Part shown: positions 28,293 through 37,524 of the stretch, piece after piece | Position numbering within the stretch: the first letter of the stretch is position 1 | Layout of the letters: every line of letters begins with the position of its first letter | NCBI RefSeq assembly: GCF_000730165.1 | Contig: NZ_CP022110.1 | Coordinates: 1,433,501-1,497,500 of the forward strand | Origin: Nitrospirillum viridazoti CBAmc | Lineage (GTDB): Bacteria > Pseudomonadota > Alphaproteobacteria > Azospirillales > Azospirillaceae | Direction: 5' to 3' | DNA length: 64,000 bases | Position numbers and translations under genes: made by a program | Notes under the pieces: generated by a model | Database searches by the model: none | What the model saw: the letters and a program-made list of their open reading frames with translations, nothing else | Told to the model about the DNA's origin: nothing

Positions 28293-29081
28293 ATGACCGC
28301 GCCCGCCCCGACCTTAGAGATTTTCAAGCCCACCGCCGTTCGCCAGATCATGACGCCGGGCGTCCTGACCGTTCGCCCGGACACGCCCCTGGTCGACGCC
28401 TTGCGCCTGATGGTGCGCAATCGCATCAGCGGCCTGCCCGTAGTGGAGGATGACGTCGCCGCCGATGGTGGCGGCTGCCGCGTCGTCGGCGTCCTGACCG
28501 AGGGCGACCTGATGCGCCGGGCCGAAACGGGGACCGAGGTCCACGACCGCTGGTGGCAGCGCATGTTCACCACCCCGGGCGACCAGGCGGACCAGTACAG
28601 CAAGATGCACGGCCGCCGGGTGGCGGAGGTGATGACGCGCGACGTCCTGACCGTGGAAGTGGACGACGACATCGCCACCGCCGTCGCCCTGATGGATGGC
28701 CGCAAGGTGAAGCGGCTGCCGGTGCTGGCCCACGGCCACCTGGCCGGTGTCATCAGCCGCGCCGACGTGGTGCGGGCCCTGCTGCACACCTTCGACCTGG
28801 CCACCCCTCCGGGGGAGGAGCCGCCGCTGCTGGACGCCGAAATCCGCTACCGTCTGCTGATGGAATTGGCCGACAAGCGCTGGTGGGCCGACAGCCGAGT
28901 GGACGTGGTGGTGGAAAACGGCGTCGTCACCCTGACCGGCGCCGTCTATGACGCCCGGGTGGCCCAGGCCTTCCGCGTGGTGGCGGAGAACGGTCCCGGC
29001 GTGCGGGAGGTGCGCGACCATCTGGTGGTGGCCGAGGGCCTGCCCGGCTGGGCCGGCGTCGACAACGCCTTCGTGGCGTGA
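28293..29081 (+). CDS. CBS-pair protein with C-terminal BON domain
   Basis: 262 residues from the ATG at 28293, with GGAGG 8 nt upstream. Two CBS motifs form a Bateman module: VRQIMTPGVLTVRPDTPLVDAL...GVLTEGDLMRR and VAEVMTRDVLTVEVDDDIATAV...GVISRADVVRAL, which typically binds adenine nucleotides. A BON domain follows (VDVVVENGVVTLTGAVYDARVAQ, split at about residues 215-255), usually linked to membranes or envelope stress. No signal peptide. It may sense energy state for the adjacent K+ system; that is inference from position. Confidence 0.88.
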   Translation: MTAPAPTLEIFKPTAVRQIMTPGVLTVRPDTPLVDALRLMVRNRISGLPVVEDDVAADGGGCRVVGVLTEGDLMRRAETGTEVHDRWWQRMFTTPGDQADQYSKMHGRRVAEVMTRDVLTVEVDDDIATAVALMDGRKVKRLPVLAHGHLAGVISRADVVRALLHTFDLATPPGEEPPLLDAEIRYRLLMELADKRWWADSRVDVVVENGVVTLTGAVYDARVAQAFRVVAENGPGVREVRDHLVVAEGLPGWAGVDNAFVA

Positions 29082-29115
29082 GGCATCTTTCGCCGGGCGG
29101 TTCGGCAGATTTTGA

Positions 29116-29147
29116 CCGGCGGCACCCGCCCTTTCCGGTGTCGCCGG
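29116..29147. terminator. Stem-loop after the CBS-BON gene
   Basis: CCGGCGGCACC (29116-29126) pairs with GGTGTCGCCGG (29137-29147), one G-U, around a 10-nt loop. The stem is strong but the trailing sequence is not T-rich. It ends the K+ block. Confidence 0.45.
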
Positions 29148-29250
29148 CGGACGACGTTCCTGGAATCAAGGGTTTGGATCTGGCTTAAAAGTTGCATGTT
29201 TGTCGTTCGTCACCCATCAATAGATTTGTGGGAGGGGAACGATTAAAATA

Positions 29251-29799
29251 ATGCCTGTCGTCAATCGCGGGGTCGCCATCGGTATCAACCACCTGGGGCC
29301 GCCGGGCGACGATACCGGCCTTAAGCAGTCGGCGCTGACCCAGATTTTCGAGGTCAGCGATACCGACAAGGACGGCGTCCTCAGTGCCAAAGAGGTGGAG
29401 GCCGCCGTCGCATCCGGCCAGGGCGACAAGGCCGATGCCAATGCGCTGTTTGGAAAGCTGAGCGCGGATGGCACGAAAACGGTCGATAAGCAGCGCTTCA
29501 TGTCCAGCTTCCCGGGTGGCAGCCTGACCGGCCCCACCCTGCACCTCCTGGCACAGACCAAGGACATGACAGACCATGGCTATGTCGAGACCCGGCACCT
29601 GGTGTCCTTGGTCAATCCGCGAACGGGGGAGGAGGACGGCGGCGAATATCCCTGGATCCCGCCAGAGAAGACTGACCCCGGCGGTCCCGTCGCCCGCGCC
29701 AGCCTGGACATGATGTACGGCGCCTTCGGGCAGGTCGTGAACGACGCCGGCAAGGACATGCTGAAGCAGATGCGGGATAACCAGGCCTTCCTGCCGTGA
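29251..29799 (+). CDS. EF-hand calcium-binding protein
   Basis: 182 residues. A canonical EF-hand loop DTDKDGVLSAKE is at residues 37-48 (acidic at positions 1, 3, 5 and 12, Gly at 6); a second, degenerate loop (SADGTKTVDKQRF) follows about 30 residues later. No signal peptide or membrane helix is evident. The C-terminal half (PWIPPEKTDPGG and onward) is not recognised. It is a stand-alone gene with a GGAGGGG site upstream of the start. Calcium binding is likely, role unknown. Confidence 0.8.
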   Translation: MPVVNRGVAIGINHLGPPGDDTGLKQSALTQIFEVSDTDKDGVLSAKEVEAAVASGQGDKADANALFGKLSADGTKTVDKQRFMSSFPGGSLTGPTLHLLAQTKDMTDHGYVETRHLVSLVNPRTGEEDGGEYPWIPPEKTDPGGPVARASLDMMYGAFGQVVNDAGKDMLKQMRDNQAFLP

Positions 29800-30055
29800 C
29801 CCGTGCGGTAGGGGCGTCGTATGGGGGCGTCATGCGGGGCGTCGTGCCGGTTCGCCCCCATCATTCCGTGCCCTGTTGACATTAACCTGATTACTCAGAC
29901 AAATGGGCGTGGATGTTAGCGCTATCACAGGCGCGGCCCACCCGGCCTGCCGCATGGCGGGCTGGGCGGCCGTGGCTGACCGGTGGCGCCAGAATAAACA
30001 AGGGCCCGTTGTGATACGGGAGGCGGGCCCAGGGAGAACCCAGGGAGTCAGAGTG

Positions 30056-32485
30056 ATGCCACGAAGCTGCGGCCGCGTCCTGGCGCTGACGGCGCTGCTC
30101 GCCGTCCTGTCCACCGGTGCTGGGGCGGAGCAACTGCCCCTGGTATCCGGCTGGCGCGTCCACCGCGGCGAGGCGGCGGGCGCGGAGGCCGTGGCCTTCG
30201 ATGACAAGGACTGGCGGCTGGTCACCGTTCCCCACGACGCTTCCATTGATGATCGTGCCGATGGCACGCCGCCTTTCGACGCGCAGGCGGTCGCCGGGCA
30301 GGACTCCGGTTACCTGCCGGGGGGCCAGGCCTGGTACCGCCGGCACCTGGTGCTGGACGCGGCGCGGGCGACCCGCGTCATCCGCCTGAATTTCGAAGCC
30401 GTCTACATGGATGCCGACATCTGGCTGAACGGCCAGCCGCTGGCGCGGCATCGCTATGGCTACACCGCCTTCAGCCTCGATCTGACTGGCAAGGTGCGCC
30501 CCGGCGACAATGTCATTGCCGTGCGGGTCAACCATCCCGATCCGTCGTCGCGCTGGTATGCCGGCACCGGCCTGATCCGCCCGGTCAGCCTGGACATCCT
30601 GGACCCCGTCCACCTTGACCCGGTGGGCACGGCCATCACCACGCCGGTGGCGACGGCGGAGCGGGGGCAGGTGGCGGTGCGGTCGGCGGTGGTGAACCGG
30701 TCGGCGCACGCGGCGACGGTCGAACTGCAGTCCCAGGTGGTGGCGGCCGACGGCGCCGTGGTGGCCCAGGCGCGGCAGGTACGGCCGGTGCCGGCCAACG
30801 GCCACGCGGATCTGGACCAGCCGCTCATGGTGGACCGGCCGGCGCTATGGTCCCCCGACGCGCCCAATCTCTACACCCTGGTGCAGCAGGTGCGCGTGGG
30901 CGGCGCGCTGAAGGATGAGCGGCGTACCCGCTTCGGCATCCGCACCATCACCGTCGATGCGCGCCAGGGCCTGCGCATCAACGGTCAAAAGGTGGTGCTG
31001 AAGGGCGGCAACATCCACCACGACAATTACATGGTCGGGGCCGCCGGCCTGCCCGACGCGGACGCGCGTAAGGTCGCGCTGATGAAGGCCGCCGGCTACA
31101 ACGCCATCCGCAGCGCCCACAACCCCGCCAGCCAGGCGACGCTGGACGCCGCCGACGCGCTGGGCTTGCTGGTCATCGACGAGGCGTTCGACGCCTGGGA
31201 CAAGCCCAAGCGCGCCCAGGACTACGCCCGCTTCTTCGCGCAGGATTGGGCGGCCGACCTGGACAGCCTGGTGGTCAGCGGCCGCAACCATCCCAGCGTG
31301 CTGTTCTGGAGCATCGGCAACGAGATACCGGAGCAAGGCACGCCGGAGGGGGCGGAGACGGGCCGGCGGTTGGCCGAGCGCGTGCGCCGCCTGGACCCCA
31401 CCCGCCCCGTGACCCAGGCGGTCAGCATCGACGGGCCGGACAACGCCCGCCAGTTCGCCGTGCTGGACGTGGCGGGCTACAACTACCGCGCCCATCTGTT
31501 CGGTCCCGACCACGTCCAGTTCGCCGACCGGGTTATGCTGACCACCGAGTCCACGCCCAAGGACGCCTTCCAATATTGGCGGCCGGTGGAAACCATGCCC
31601 TGGGTGATCGGCGATTTCGTCTGGACGGCGGTCGATTATATCGGCGAGGCCGGCATCGGCTGGATGGGCTACAGCCAGGATTGGCAGAAACTGGCGCCCT
31701 ATCCCTGGACCCTGGCCTATTGCGGCGAGATCGATGCCACGGGCCGCAAGCGCCCGGCGGCCTATTACCGCGAGGTGCTGTGGAAGACGGGCATCGACCC
31801 CATTTCCGCCTTCGTGCGCCAGCCGCCGGGGACGGAGGATTTGCCCGACCGGCATTACTTCCCCATCCAGCCGCCGCACCTGGACTGGTCGCTGGATGAC
31901 GTCCACCCCAGCTGGACCTGGCCGGGGCAGGAGGGCAAGCCGCTGGAGGTGGTGGTCTACTCCGAATTCCCGGAGGTGGAGCTGTTCCTGAACGACCGCA
32001 GCCTGGGCCGTCGTCCGGTGGGCGTGGACAGCGAATACAAGACCACCTTCCAGGTTCCCTACGCGCCCGGCCGTCTGGTCGCTGTCGGCTATCGCGACGG
32101 CCAGCCGGCGGGGCGGTGGGAACTGCGCACCGCCGGCGCGCCCGTCCTGGCGCGGCTGTCGCTGGACCGGCCGACGGTGCGGGCCAATGGCGCGGATTTG
32201 GCCTATCTGACGGTGGAGCTGGCCGACGCCGGTGGGACGCCCGTCTATGCGCGGGACGCCGATCGCCAGGTGACCGTGCATGTTGCGGGGGCTGGCGCGC
32301 TGGCCGGCATGGGCAACGGCGACCCGCGGGATGCCGGCAGCTTCCAGTCCGGCCAGCGTCGTACCTTCCACGGGCGGGTGGTCGCCGCTGTGCGGGCCGG
32401 GACGCAGGCCGGCCCCGTGACCGTGGACGTCACCGGCCCGGGGCTGTCACCGCAGCGGGTCACATTAAACGCCGTCGCGCCCTGA
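30056..32485 (+). CDS. Exported GH2 beta-galactosidase
   Basis: 809 residues from the ATG at 30056 (GGGAG upstream; the frame runs open further 5' without support). A signal peptide ends near AGA-EQ. A jelly-roll sugar-binding domain, an Ig-like domain and a TIM barrel follow. HNPASQATLDAADALGLLVIDE and NHPSVLFWSIGNEIPE carry the GH2 signatures, the last Glu in GNE being the acid/base; MLTTESTPKDAF holds the likely nucleophile Glu. The C-terminal part has DUF4982-like and Ig-like domains. It removes terminal beta-galactosyl residues in the periplasm or outside. It is the first of three consecutive glycosidases. Confidence 0.88.
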   Translation: MPRSCGRVLALTALLAVLSTGAGAEQLPLVSGWRVHRGEAAGAEAVAFDDKDWRLVTVPHDASIDDRADGTPPFDAQAVAGQDSGYLPGGQAWYRRHLVLDAARATRVIRLNFEAVYMDADIWLNGQPLARHRYGYTAFSLDLTGKVRPGDNVIAVRVNHPDPSSRWYAGTGLIRPVSLDILDPVHLDPVGTAITTPVATAERGQVAVRSAVVNRSAHAATVELQSQVVAADGAVVAQARQVRPVPANGHADLDQPLMVDRPALWSPDAPNLYTLVQQVRVGGALKDERRTRFGIRTITVDARQGLRINGQKVVLKGGNIHHDNYMVGAAGLPDADARKVALMKAAGYNAIRSAHNPASQATLDAADALGLLVIDEAFDAWDKPKRAQDYARFFAQDWAADLDSLVVSGRNHPSVLFWSIGNEIPEQGTPEGAETGRRLAERVRRLDPTRPVTQAVSIDGPDNARQFAVLDVAGYNYRAHLFGPDHVQFADRVMLTTESTPKDAFQYWRPVETMPWVIGDFVWTAVDYIGEAGIGWMGYSQDWQKLAPYPWTLAYCGEIDATGRKRPAAYYREVLWKTGIDPISAFVRQPPGTEDLPDRHYFPIQPPHLDWSLDDVHPSWTWPGQEGKPLEVVVYSEFPEVELFLNDRSLGRRPVGVDSEYKTTFQVPYAPGRLVAVGYRDGQPAGRWELRTAGAPVLARLSLDRPTVRANGADLAYLTVELADAGGTPVYARDADRQVTVHVAGAGALAGMGNGDPRDAGSFQSGQRRTFHGRVVAAVRAGTQAGPVTVDVTGPGLSPQRVTLNAVAP

Positions 32486-32507
32486 GGCGGCGGGAACAGG
32501 GGGGCTC

Positions 32508-33908
32508 ATGCGCATTCGACGCTTCCTGGCATTGTCCTTGTTCTGTGGCGGCATCCTGGCCGGCGCGGAGGCTGCCGCTGATGTGACCTTGCCGCCGCCG
32601 CCCTTTGGCCTGTCCGACGTGCGCGTCGGGCCCGTGGCCGACCAGCGCGTGACATGGTGGCGGCAGGCCCGCCTGGGCATGTTCATCCACTTCGGCGTCT
32701 ATTCGGTCCTGGGTCATGGCGAATGGGCCATGTTCAGTGAGCACATCCCCAGAAACGACTATGCGAAGCTGGCGGATGACTTTCATCCCGATCCCGCGGC
32801 TCCCGCCGAGTGGGCGAAGGTCGCGCGGCAGTCGGGCATGAAGTACATGGTACTGACGGCTCGCCACCACGATGGCTTCTCTTTATTCGCCTCGCGAGCG
32901 AATGATTTCAACGTTGCCAGCCACAACAACGGGCAGGACGTCGTCAAAAGCTACACGGATGCGGCCCGCCGTGAAGGGTTGCGTGTCGGACTATATTATT
33001 CGCCGTTGGATTGGCGATTCCCGGGGTACTTCATGCCGGATCTCTATCTGGATTCGGCGGAGGCCATGCGCGACCAGTATCACCGCGAGGTTGAGCAGCT
33101 GGCGACGGACTACGGCAAGATAGATCTGCTTTGGTATGATGGCGGCGGCGAGCAGTGGCTGGGCTTCGGCGGCCTGGAGTTCGACGGGGCCAAATGGGGC
33201 TCACGCGACCGGGGCAAGCCCTACACGGGTCGATTTTCCTGGCGGGACGAGGAGGTCGACCAGCGTCTGCACCAGTTGCAGCCGGACATCCTGGTCAACG
33301 ATCGCACATCGGTTCCCGGCGATTGGCGGACCCGTGAAAACCCCGTCAACCTGGGGGGCTTCGACGATGTCCAGCCCTGGGAGTTGTGCATAACCCTGGC
33401 CGGCACCTGGGGATACCAGCCGGGGGCGAGGCCGCGGTCGCTGGATGAGCTGGTTCGCCTGCTGGTCCAGACCGCGACCCGTGACGGCAACCTTCTGGTG
33501 AACGTCGGCCCGGCGCCGGATGGGCACATCCCCCCAGACCAGATCGCGCGTCTGGGGGAACTGGGCGCGTGGCTGCAAAAATATGGCCGGGCCATATACG
33601 GGACGCGGGGCGGGCCCTTCCTTCCGACGGCGACCATGGGGTCCACCCGCGTGGACAGCACCGTGTTCCTGCATCTGCTGGGTGGGGAGGGCGACCACCT
33701 TCCCACGATCATCACGGTTCCAGAGTTCCCCGGCGGGCCCGCGCTGTTGCGGGCGCGGCTGGTCGGGACGGGTGACAGCTTGACGGTGCACAAGGGGAAG
33801 GGCGGCACGGACATCGGCATTCCCCCGGGGGCGTTGCGGAATGGCGTCGCCATTGTCGAGCTGTCCTATGACGGCCCGGTCATGGGGCTGGCGCCCCGGC
33901 CCCTGTAA
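32508..33908 (+). CDS. Exported GH29 alpha-L-fucosidase
   Basis: 466 residues, signal peptide ending near AAA-DV. GH29 hallmarks: WWRQARLGMFIHFGVYS near the mature start, MKYMVLTARHHDGFSLF, GLRVGLYYSPLDW, and IDLLWYDGGGE whose Asp is the expected catalytic nucleophile. The later LLVNVGPAPDGHIPPDQ is also typical. It releases alpha-L-fucose from glycans. It starts 22 bp after the GH2 gene behind a GGGGGG site, so the genes are co-transcribed. GC content is slightly lower in the first half than in its neighbours. Confidence 0.92.
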   Translation: MRIRRFLALSLFCGGILAGAEAAADVTLPPPPFGLSDVRVGPVADQRVTWWRQARLGMFIHFGVYSVLGHGEWAMFSEHIPRNDYAKLADDFHPDPAAPAEWAKVARQSGMKYMVLTARHHDGFSLFASRANDFNVASHNNGQDVVKSYTDAARREGLRVGLYYSPLDWRFPGYFMPDLYLDSAEAMRDQYHREVEQLATDYGKIDLLWYDGGGEQWLGFGGLEFDGAKWGSRDRGKPYTGRFSWRDEEVDQRLHQLQPDILVNDRTSVPGDWRTRENPVNLGGFDDVQPWELCITLAGTWGYQPGARPRSLDELVRLLVQTATRDGNLLVNVGPAPDGHIPPDQIARLGELGAWLQKYGRAIYGTRGGPFLPTATMGSTRVDSTVFLHLLGGEGDHLPTIITVPEFPGGPALLRARLVGTGDSLTVHKGKGGTDIGIPPGALRNGVAIVELSYDGPVMGLAPRPL

Positions 33909-33948
33909 CCCCCGCGTCTCCCATGAACAAACAACGACAGGGATGGCC

Positions 33949-36249
33949 ATGCGCTCACCATTGAAGGATTTCATGTCCAGGCGTTTCCTGCCGGCGGTCG
34001 GCATGGCGCTGGCGCTCACGTCGGCGGCCCGGGCCGATACCGTGGTGCGGAGGCTGGACGATGCCGGCGCGATGGCCTTGCGCACCGAGCGTGGGGTCCT
34101 CACCCTTGAGCCCTGGCAGGACGGCATCATCCATGTCCGGTTCGGGACGCCGGGCTATCGCGGCAACTACAATCCGGCCGTCATCGCCCAACCCGGCACT
34201 GTCGCCTTCCAGGTGAATGAGACGGCCGACGCCTATGTGCTGACCACCGCGCGGCTGCATGTCCGCGTCGCCAAGCGGACGGCGGCCGTGACCTTCCTGG
34301 ACGCCAAGGACCATGTGATCCTGGAGGAAGGGGACCGTGACGCCGGGGTGGGGGCCACCCAATGGTTCAAGACCGCGACGCCGGTTTATGGACTAGGGCA
34401 GCACCAGAACGGGTTGCTGGACTATAGCGGCCACACCATCCACCTGCAGCAAGCCAACACCGACGTGGGCATCCCCATGCTGGTGTCGCCCACGGGCTTC
34501 GGCTTGCTGTGGAACAACGCCTCTGTCACCGATGTCGACGTCGCCACCGGCAAGGCGCCGCTGGGCATCCGGTCCGAGGCGGGGCCGGGCATCGACTATC
34601 ATTTCATCCTGGGCCCCAAGCTGGACGATGTGGTCGCGGGTTATCGCGCGCTTACCGGGGACGTACCCCTGATGGCCCGCTGGACCTGGGGCATGTGGCA
34701 GTCCAAGGAGCACTACAGCACCCAGGATGAACTGGTCGCCATTCCGCGCCGGTATCGCGACATGGGTGTGCCCATCGATGCCGTGGTGCAGGATTGGCAG
34801 TATTGGGCGGCCGGCCAGTGGGGCAGCCATCGGTTCGAGGCGTCGCGCTATCCCGACCCCAAGTCCATGGTCGGGGCGATCCATGACATGCACGTCCACA
34901 CCATCATCTCGGTGTGGCCGCGCTTCGATTTGGGCACCGCCAACCTCGCGGAACTGGACCAGGCGGGGGCTGCCTTCCCGGATTCCTTCAACAATGTCTA
35001 CCCGGCCGGCGTCGGACGCTGGTACGACGCCTGGAATCCCAAGGGCCGGGAGATCTACTGGTCGCAGGTCATGCGGAACCTGGGCGTCCTCGGCTTCGAC
35101 GGCTGGTGGCTGGACGGGGATGAGGCCGAGCTGGGCGGCCAGACCGGCGAGATGCGGGAGCAGCTGACCGCCGCCGGCCCCGGCATCGTCGTCAACAACA
35201 GCTTCCCCCTGCTGCACACCGGCGGCGTCCATGACGGCATGCGGCGGGACCAGCCGGACAAGCGGGTGTTCATCCTGTCCCGCTCCGCCTACGCCGGTCA
35301 GCAGCGCAACGGCGTCATCACCTGGTCGGGGGACACCCACGCCAGTTGGGAGACGCTGGCCAAGCAGATCCCGGCCGCGCTCAATTTCTCGCTGAGCGGT
35401 GAGCCCTACTGGTCGGCGGACATCGGCGGGTTCTTCAGCCCCGACCCGGCGAAGGACAAGGCCTATGCCGAGCTGTTCGTGCGTTGGCACCAGTTCGGCG
35501 TCTTCAACCCCATGTTCCGCGTCCATGGCGCGGGGCAGGGCAAGGAGATCTGGAACTTCGACCCGGCGATCCAGAAAATCCTGATCGACGACGTCACGCT
35601 GCGCTATCGCCTGCTGCCCTACATCTATTCCCTGTCCTGGGATGTGCTGAGCCATCGCGGGACCATGATGCGGGCGCTGGCCTTCGACTTCCCCGACGAT
35701 GCCGACGCCCTGCGCGTTACCGACCAGTACATGTTCGGCAAGGCGTTCCTCGTCTCGCCCGTGCTGCAGGCGGGGGCCGTGACGCGCAGCGTCTACCTGC
35801 CTGGTAACGGCAAGTGGTTCGACTTCTGGACGGGCGCGGCCCAGCCGGGCGGGCGGCGGGTGGAGGCGAAGGCGGACCTGGCGACGCTGCCGCTGTTCGT
35901 GCGCGCGGGCAGCATCGTGCCGCTGGGTCCCGTCAAGGCCTATGCCGACGCCCCCAGCGACGAACCGCTGGAACTGCGCGTCTACCCCGGCCGCGACGCC
36001 GCGTACGAACTGTATGACGATGAGGGCGACGGCTATGGCTACCAGGCGGGCAAGCGCGCGGTCATTCCCATGGCCTGGTCGGACAAGCAGCGCCGGCTGA
36101 CAATCCAGGCGCGGGACGGGGCCTTCCCGGGGATGTCCCCGTCCATAAGCTTCCGCGTCGTCTGTGGTGCCACGCCGGGGGCGGAGGACGCCAAGACCAT
36201 CGTTTACACGGGCACTGCCGTCACCGTTCCGCTGCCGCGCTGTCGGTGA
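33949..36249 (+). CDS. Exported GH31 alpha-xylosidase/alpha-glucosidase
   Basis: 766 residues; ATGs at 33943 and 33949 both fit, the latter better placed after AGGGAT. A signal peptide ends near ARA-DT. An N-terminal beta-sandwich (GH31 galactose-mutarotase-like) leads into the barrel with WTWGMWQSKEHY, DAVVQDWQYW, GFDGWWLDGDEAELG (nucleophile Asp) and WSGDTHASWETL (acid/base Asp), then a DUF5110-type C-terminal domain. The WQSKEHY and GDEAE pattern is closer to alpha-xylosidases than to maltases, though specificity is not certain. Its 3' end overlaps the convergent DUF2267 gene by 29 bp. Confidence 0.88.
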   Translation: MRSPLKDFMSRRFLPAVGMALALTSAARADTVVRRLDDAGAMALRTERGVLTLEPWQDGIIHVRFGTPGYRGNYNPAVIAQPGTVAFQVNETADAYVLTTARLHVRVAKRTAAVTFLDAKDHVILEEGDRDAGVGATQWFKTATPVYGLGQHQNGLLDYSGHTIHLQQANTDVGIPMLVSPTGFGLLWNNASVTDVDVATGKAPLGIRSEAGPGIDYHFILGPKLDDVVAGYRALTGDVPLMARWTWGMWQSKEHYSTQDELVAIPRRYRDMGVPIDAVVQDWQYWAAGQWGSHRFEASRYPDPKSMVGAIHDMHVHTIISVWPRFDLGTANLAELDQAGAAFPDSFNNVYPAGVGRWYDAWNPKGREIYWSQVMRNLGVLGFDGWWLDGDEAELGGQTGEMREQLTAAGPGIVVNNSFPLLHTGGVHDGMRRDQPDKRVFILSRSAYAGQQRNGVITWSGDTHASWETLAKQIPAALNFSLSGEPYWSADIGGFFSPDPAKDKAYAELFVRWHQFGVFNPMFRVHGAGQGKEIWNFDPAIQKILIDDVTLRYRLLPYIYSLSWDVLSHRGTMMRALAFDFPDDADALRVTDQYMFGKAFLVSPVLQAGAVTRSVYLPGNGKWFDFWTGAAQPGGRRVEAKADLATLPLFVRAGSIVPLGPVKAYADAPSDEPLELRVYPGRDAAYELYDDEGDGYGYQAGKRAVIPMAWSDKQRRLTIQARDGAFPGMSPSISFRVVCGATPGAEDAKTIVYTGTAVTVPLPRCR

Positions 36250-36691
36250 TGGCGCCGGGGATGGCGGAAGGCTGCACGCTCCAGAACGCTGCTGCCCCCG
36301 CCGGCAATGAGGCCAGCACACGGTCGAAGTCATCCAGGTAGACGTGGCGGCGCAGGGCCTCTGCCACGTCGCGGATCGCGGTATCGGGCGCGAAGTTGTG
36401 ATCGCGGCGCAGGGCCTGCACCTCGCGCGTCATGGTGGCGCGGTCGGTGAAGGGTACTGGTGGCTCATCGATCGGCCAGTCGGTAACGAAGATGGCGCGC
36501 AGCAGCGGCGGCAGCACGCCGGCGAAGCGGATGGCGTCGGCGGGGCCAAGCCGGCGGCGGAAGGTGTGCAACACCCCCTGCACCATGGTGTAGGTCTGGT
36601 TGCGGGTGGCTAGGCCGGCGAGGTCGCGGGCATCGGCCAGAAAGCGCTCGAAATCCTGGGACGCGTGCTGCAGTTCCATGGGGATCGGCAT
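36221..36691 (-). CDS. DUF2267 family protein
   Basis: 156 residues, helical, matching the DUF2267 pattern: an early helix DFERFLADARDLAGLATRNQ, TYTMVQGVLHTFRRRLGPADAIRFAGVLP (here split), LRAIFVTDW and a final HVYLDDFDRVLASLP. The biochemical role of the family is unknown; members often sit beside stress genes. GAGG lies 7 nt upstream of the start. The tail overlaps GH31 on the opposite strand. Confidence 0.85.
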   Translation of the reverse strand: MPIPMELQHASQDFERFLADARDLAGLATRNQTYTMVQGVLHTFRRRLGPADAIRFAGVLPPLLRAIFVTDWPIDEPPVPFTDRATMTREVQALRRDHNFAPDTAIRDVAEALRRHVYLDDFDRVLASLPAGAAAFWSVQPSAIPGAITDSAAAER

Positions 36692-36734
36692 GGGGGCCGC
36701 CTCTTTCCCGCGCCGGTATCATTGACATTGTAAG

Positions 36735-36763
36735 GAAGGGCCGCCCGGCGGAGACGGCCCTTC
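36735..36763 (-). terminator. Terminator after the GST gene
   Basis: GAAGGGCCG (36735-36743) pairs perfectly with CGGCCCTTC (36755-36763) around an 11-nt loop, 20 bp downstream of the GST stop on the minus strand. The trailing sequence CTTACAATG is only weakly T-rich. Confidence 0.5.
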
Positions 36764-36782
36764 TCTTCATGGGGGGGGGAGC

Positions 36783-37397
36783 TCAGGCGGCCAGCAAGCC
36801 CTCGGCCTCCAGTGCCGCCTGCACCTTGGGGCGCTGGCCCACGCGGGTGACGAAGGCGGCGACCTTGGGATGGGCGGTGAGATCGATGCCCACCTGGGCC
36901 GCCCAGGTCAGCACCACATAGGCATAGGCGTCGGCCACGGTGAAGGTTTCGCCGGTCAGATAGCTGCGGCCATCGGCCAGCGTCCGCTCCAGGTGGGCGA
37001 AGCGGCGATCCAGGTTCTGCTTGGCCATCGCCTTGTAGTCATCCGGCGTGGCCGGGTTGAACAGCGGGCTGAAGCCCTTGTGCAGGTCCGTGGCGATGAA
37101 GTTCAGCCACTCCTGCACCTTGTAACGCGTCACGCTGCCGGCGGCGGGGATCAGGCCGCTGGCGGGAGCCTGGTCGGCCAGGTACTGCACGATCACAGCA
37201 CCCTCGGTCAGCAGGCTGCCGTCGTCCAGGATCAGCGCCGGGACGGAGCCCTTGGGGTTGGTTTCCAGGAAGTTGGCGCCCGTCTCGGTCACCTTGGTCT
37301 TCAGGTCCACCGCCTCGATGCCGATGTCGAGGCCGGCCTCCAGCGCCACGATGTGCGGGGAGAGCGAGCAGGCGCCGGCCTTGTAGTAGAGCTTCAT
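36783..37397 (-). CDS. gstA: Glutathione S-transferase, beta-class (GstA-like)
   Basis: 204 residues from the ATG at 37397. The N-terminal thioredoxin-like domain opens with MKLYYKAGACSLSPHIVALE, where the Cys10 of beta-class GSTs is present, and contains NPKGSVPALILDDG with the cis-Pro and LLTEGAVIVQYLAD for glutathione binding. The helical C-terminal domain has the ERTLADGRSYLTGETFTVAD segment. Length fits E. coli GstA (201). It conjugates or reduces with glutathione in the cytoplasm. Confidence 0.92.
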   Translation of the reverse strand: MKLYYKAGACSLSPHIVALEAGLDIGIEAVDLKTKVTETGANFLETNPKGSVPALILDDGSLLTEGAVIVQYLADQAPASGLIPAAGSVTRYKVQEWLNFIATDLHKGFSPLFNPATPDDYKAMAKQNLDRRFAHLERTLADGRSYLTGETFTVADAYAYVVLTWAAQVGIDLTAHPKVAAFVTRVGQRPKVQAALEAEGLLAA

Positions 37398-37524
37398 GGA
37401 ATTTCCTCTGCCATTTCTGGGCCCTGGGTCCAGGGCCGCCCTTGGGACGTGTGACACGGGGGTCCATTCCTAAGGGCGGCGTTGCCGGATGCCAAGCGGC
37501 GAAATGGCCGCGCTCACCGCCCCC

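Noticed and set aside
30056-36249. Full polysaccharide utilisation locus
   Set aside because: No SusCD-like or TonB-dependent receptor, regulator or endo-acting enzyme lies next to the three glycosidases.
34393-36333. 646-codon minus-strand frame opposite the GH31 gene
   Set aside because: Biased composition and no motifs; the plus strand has complete GH31 catalytic motifs.
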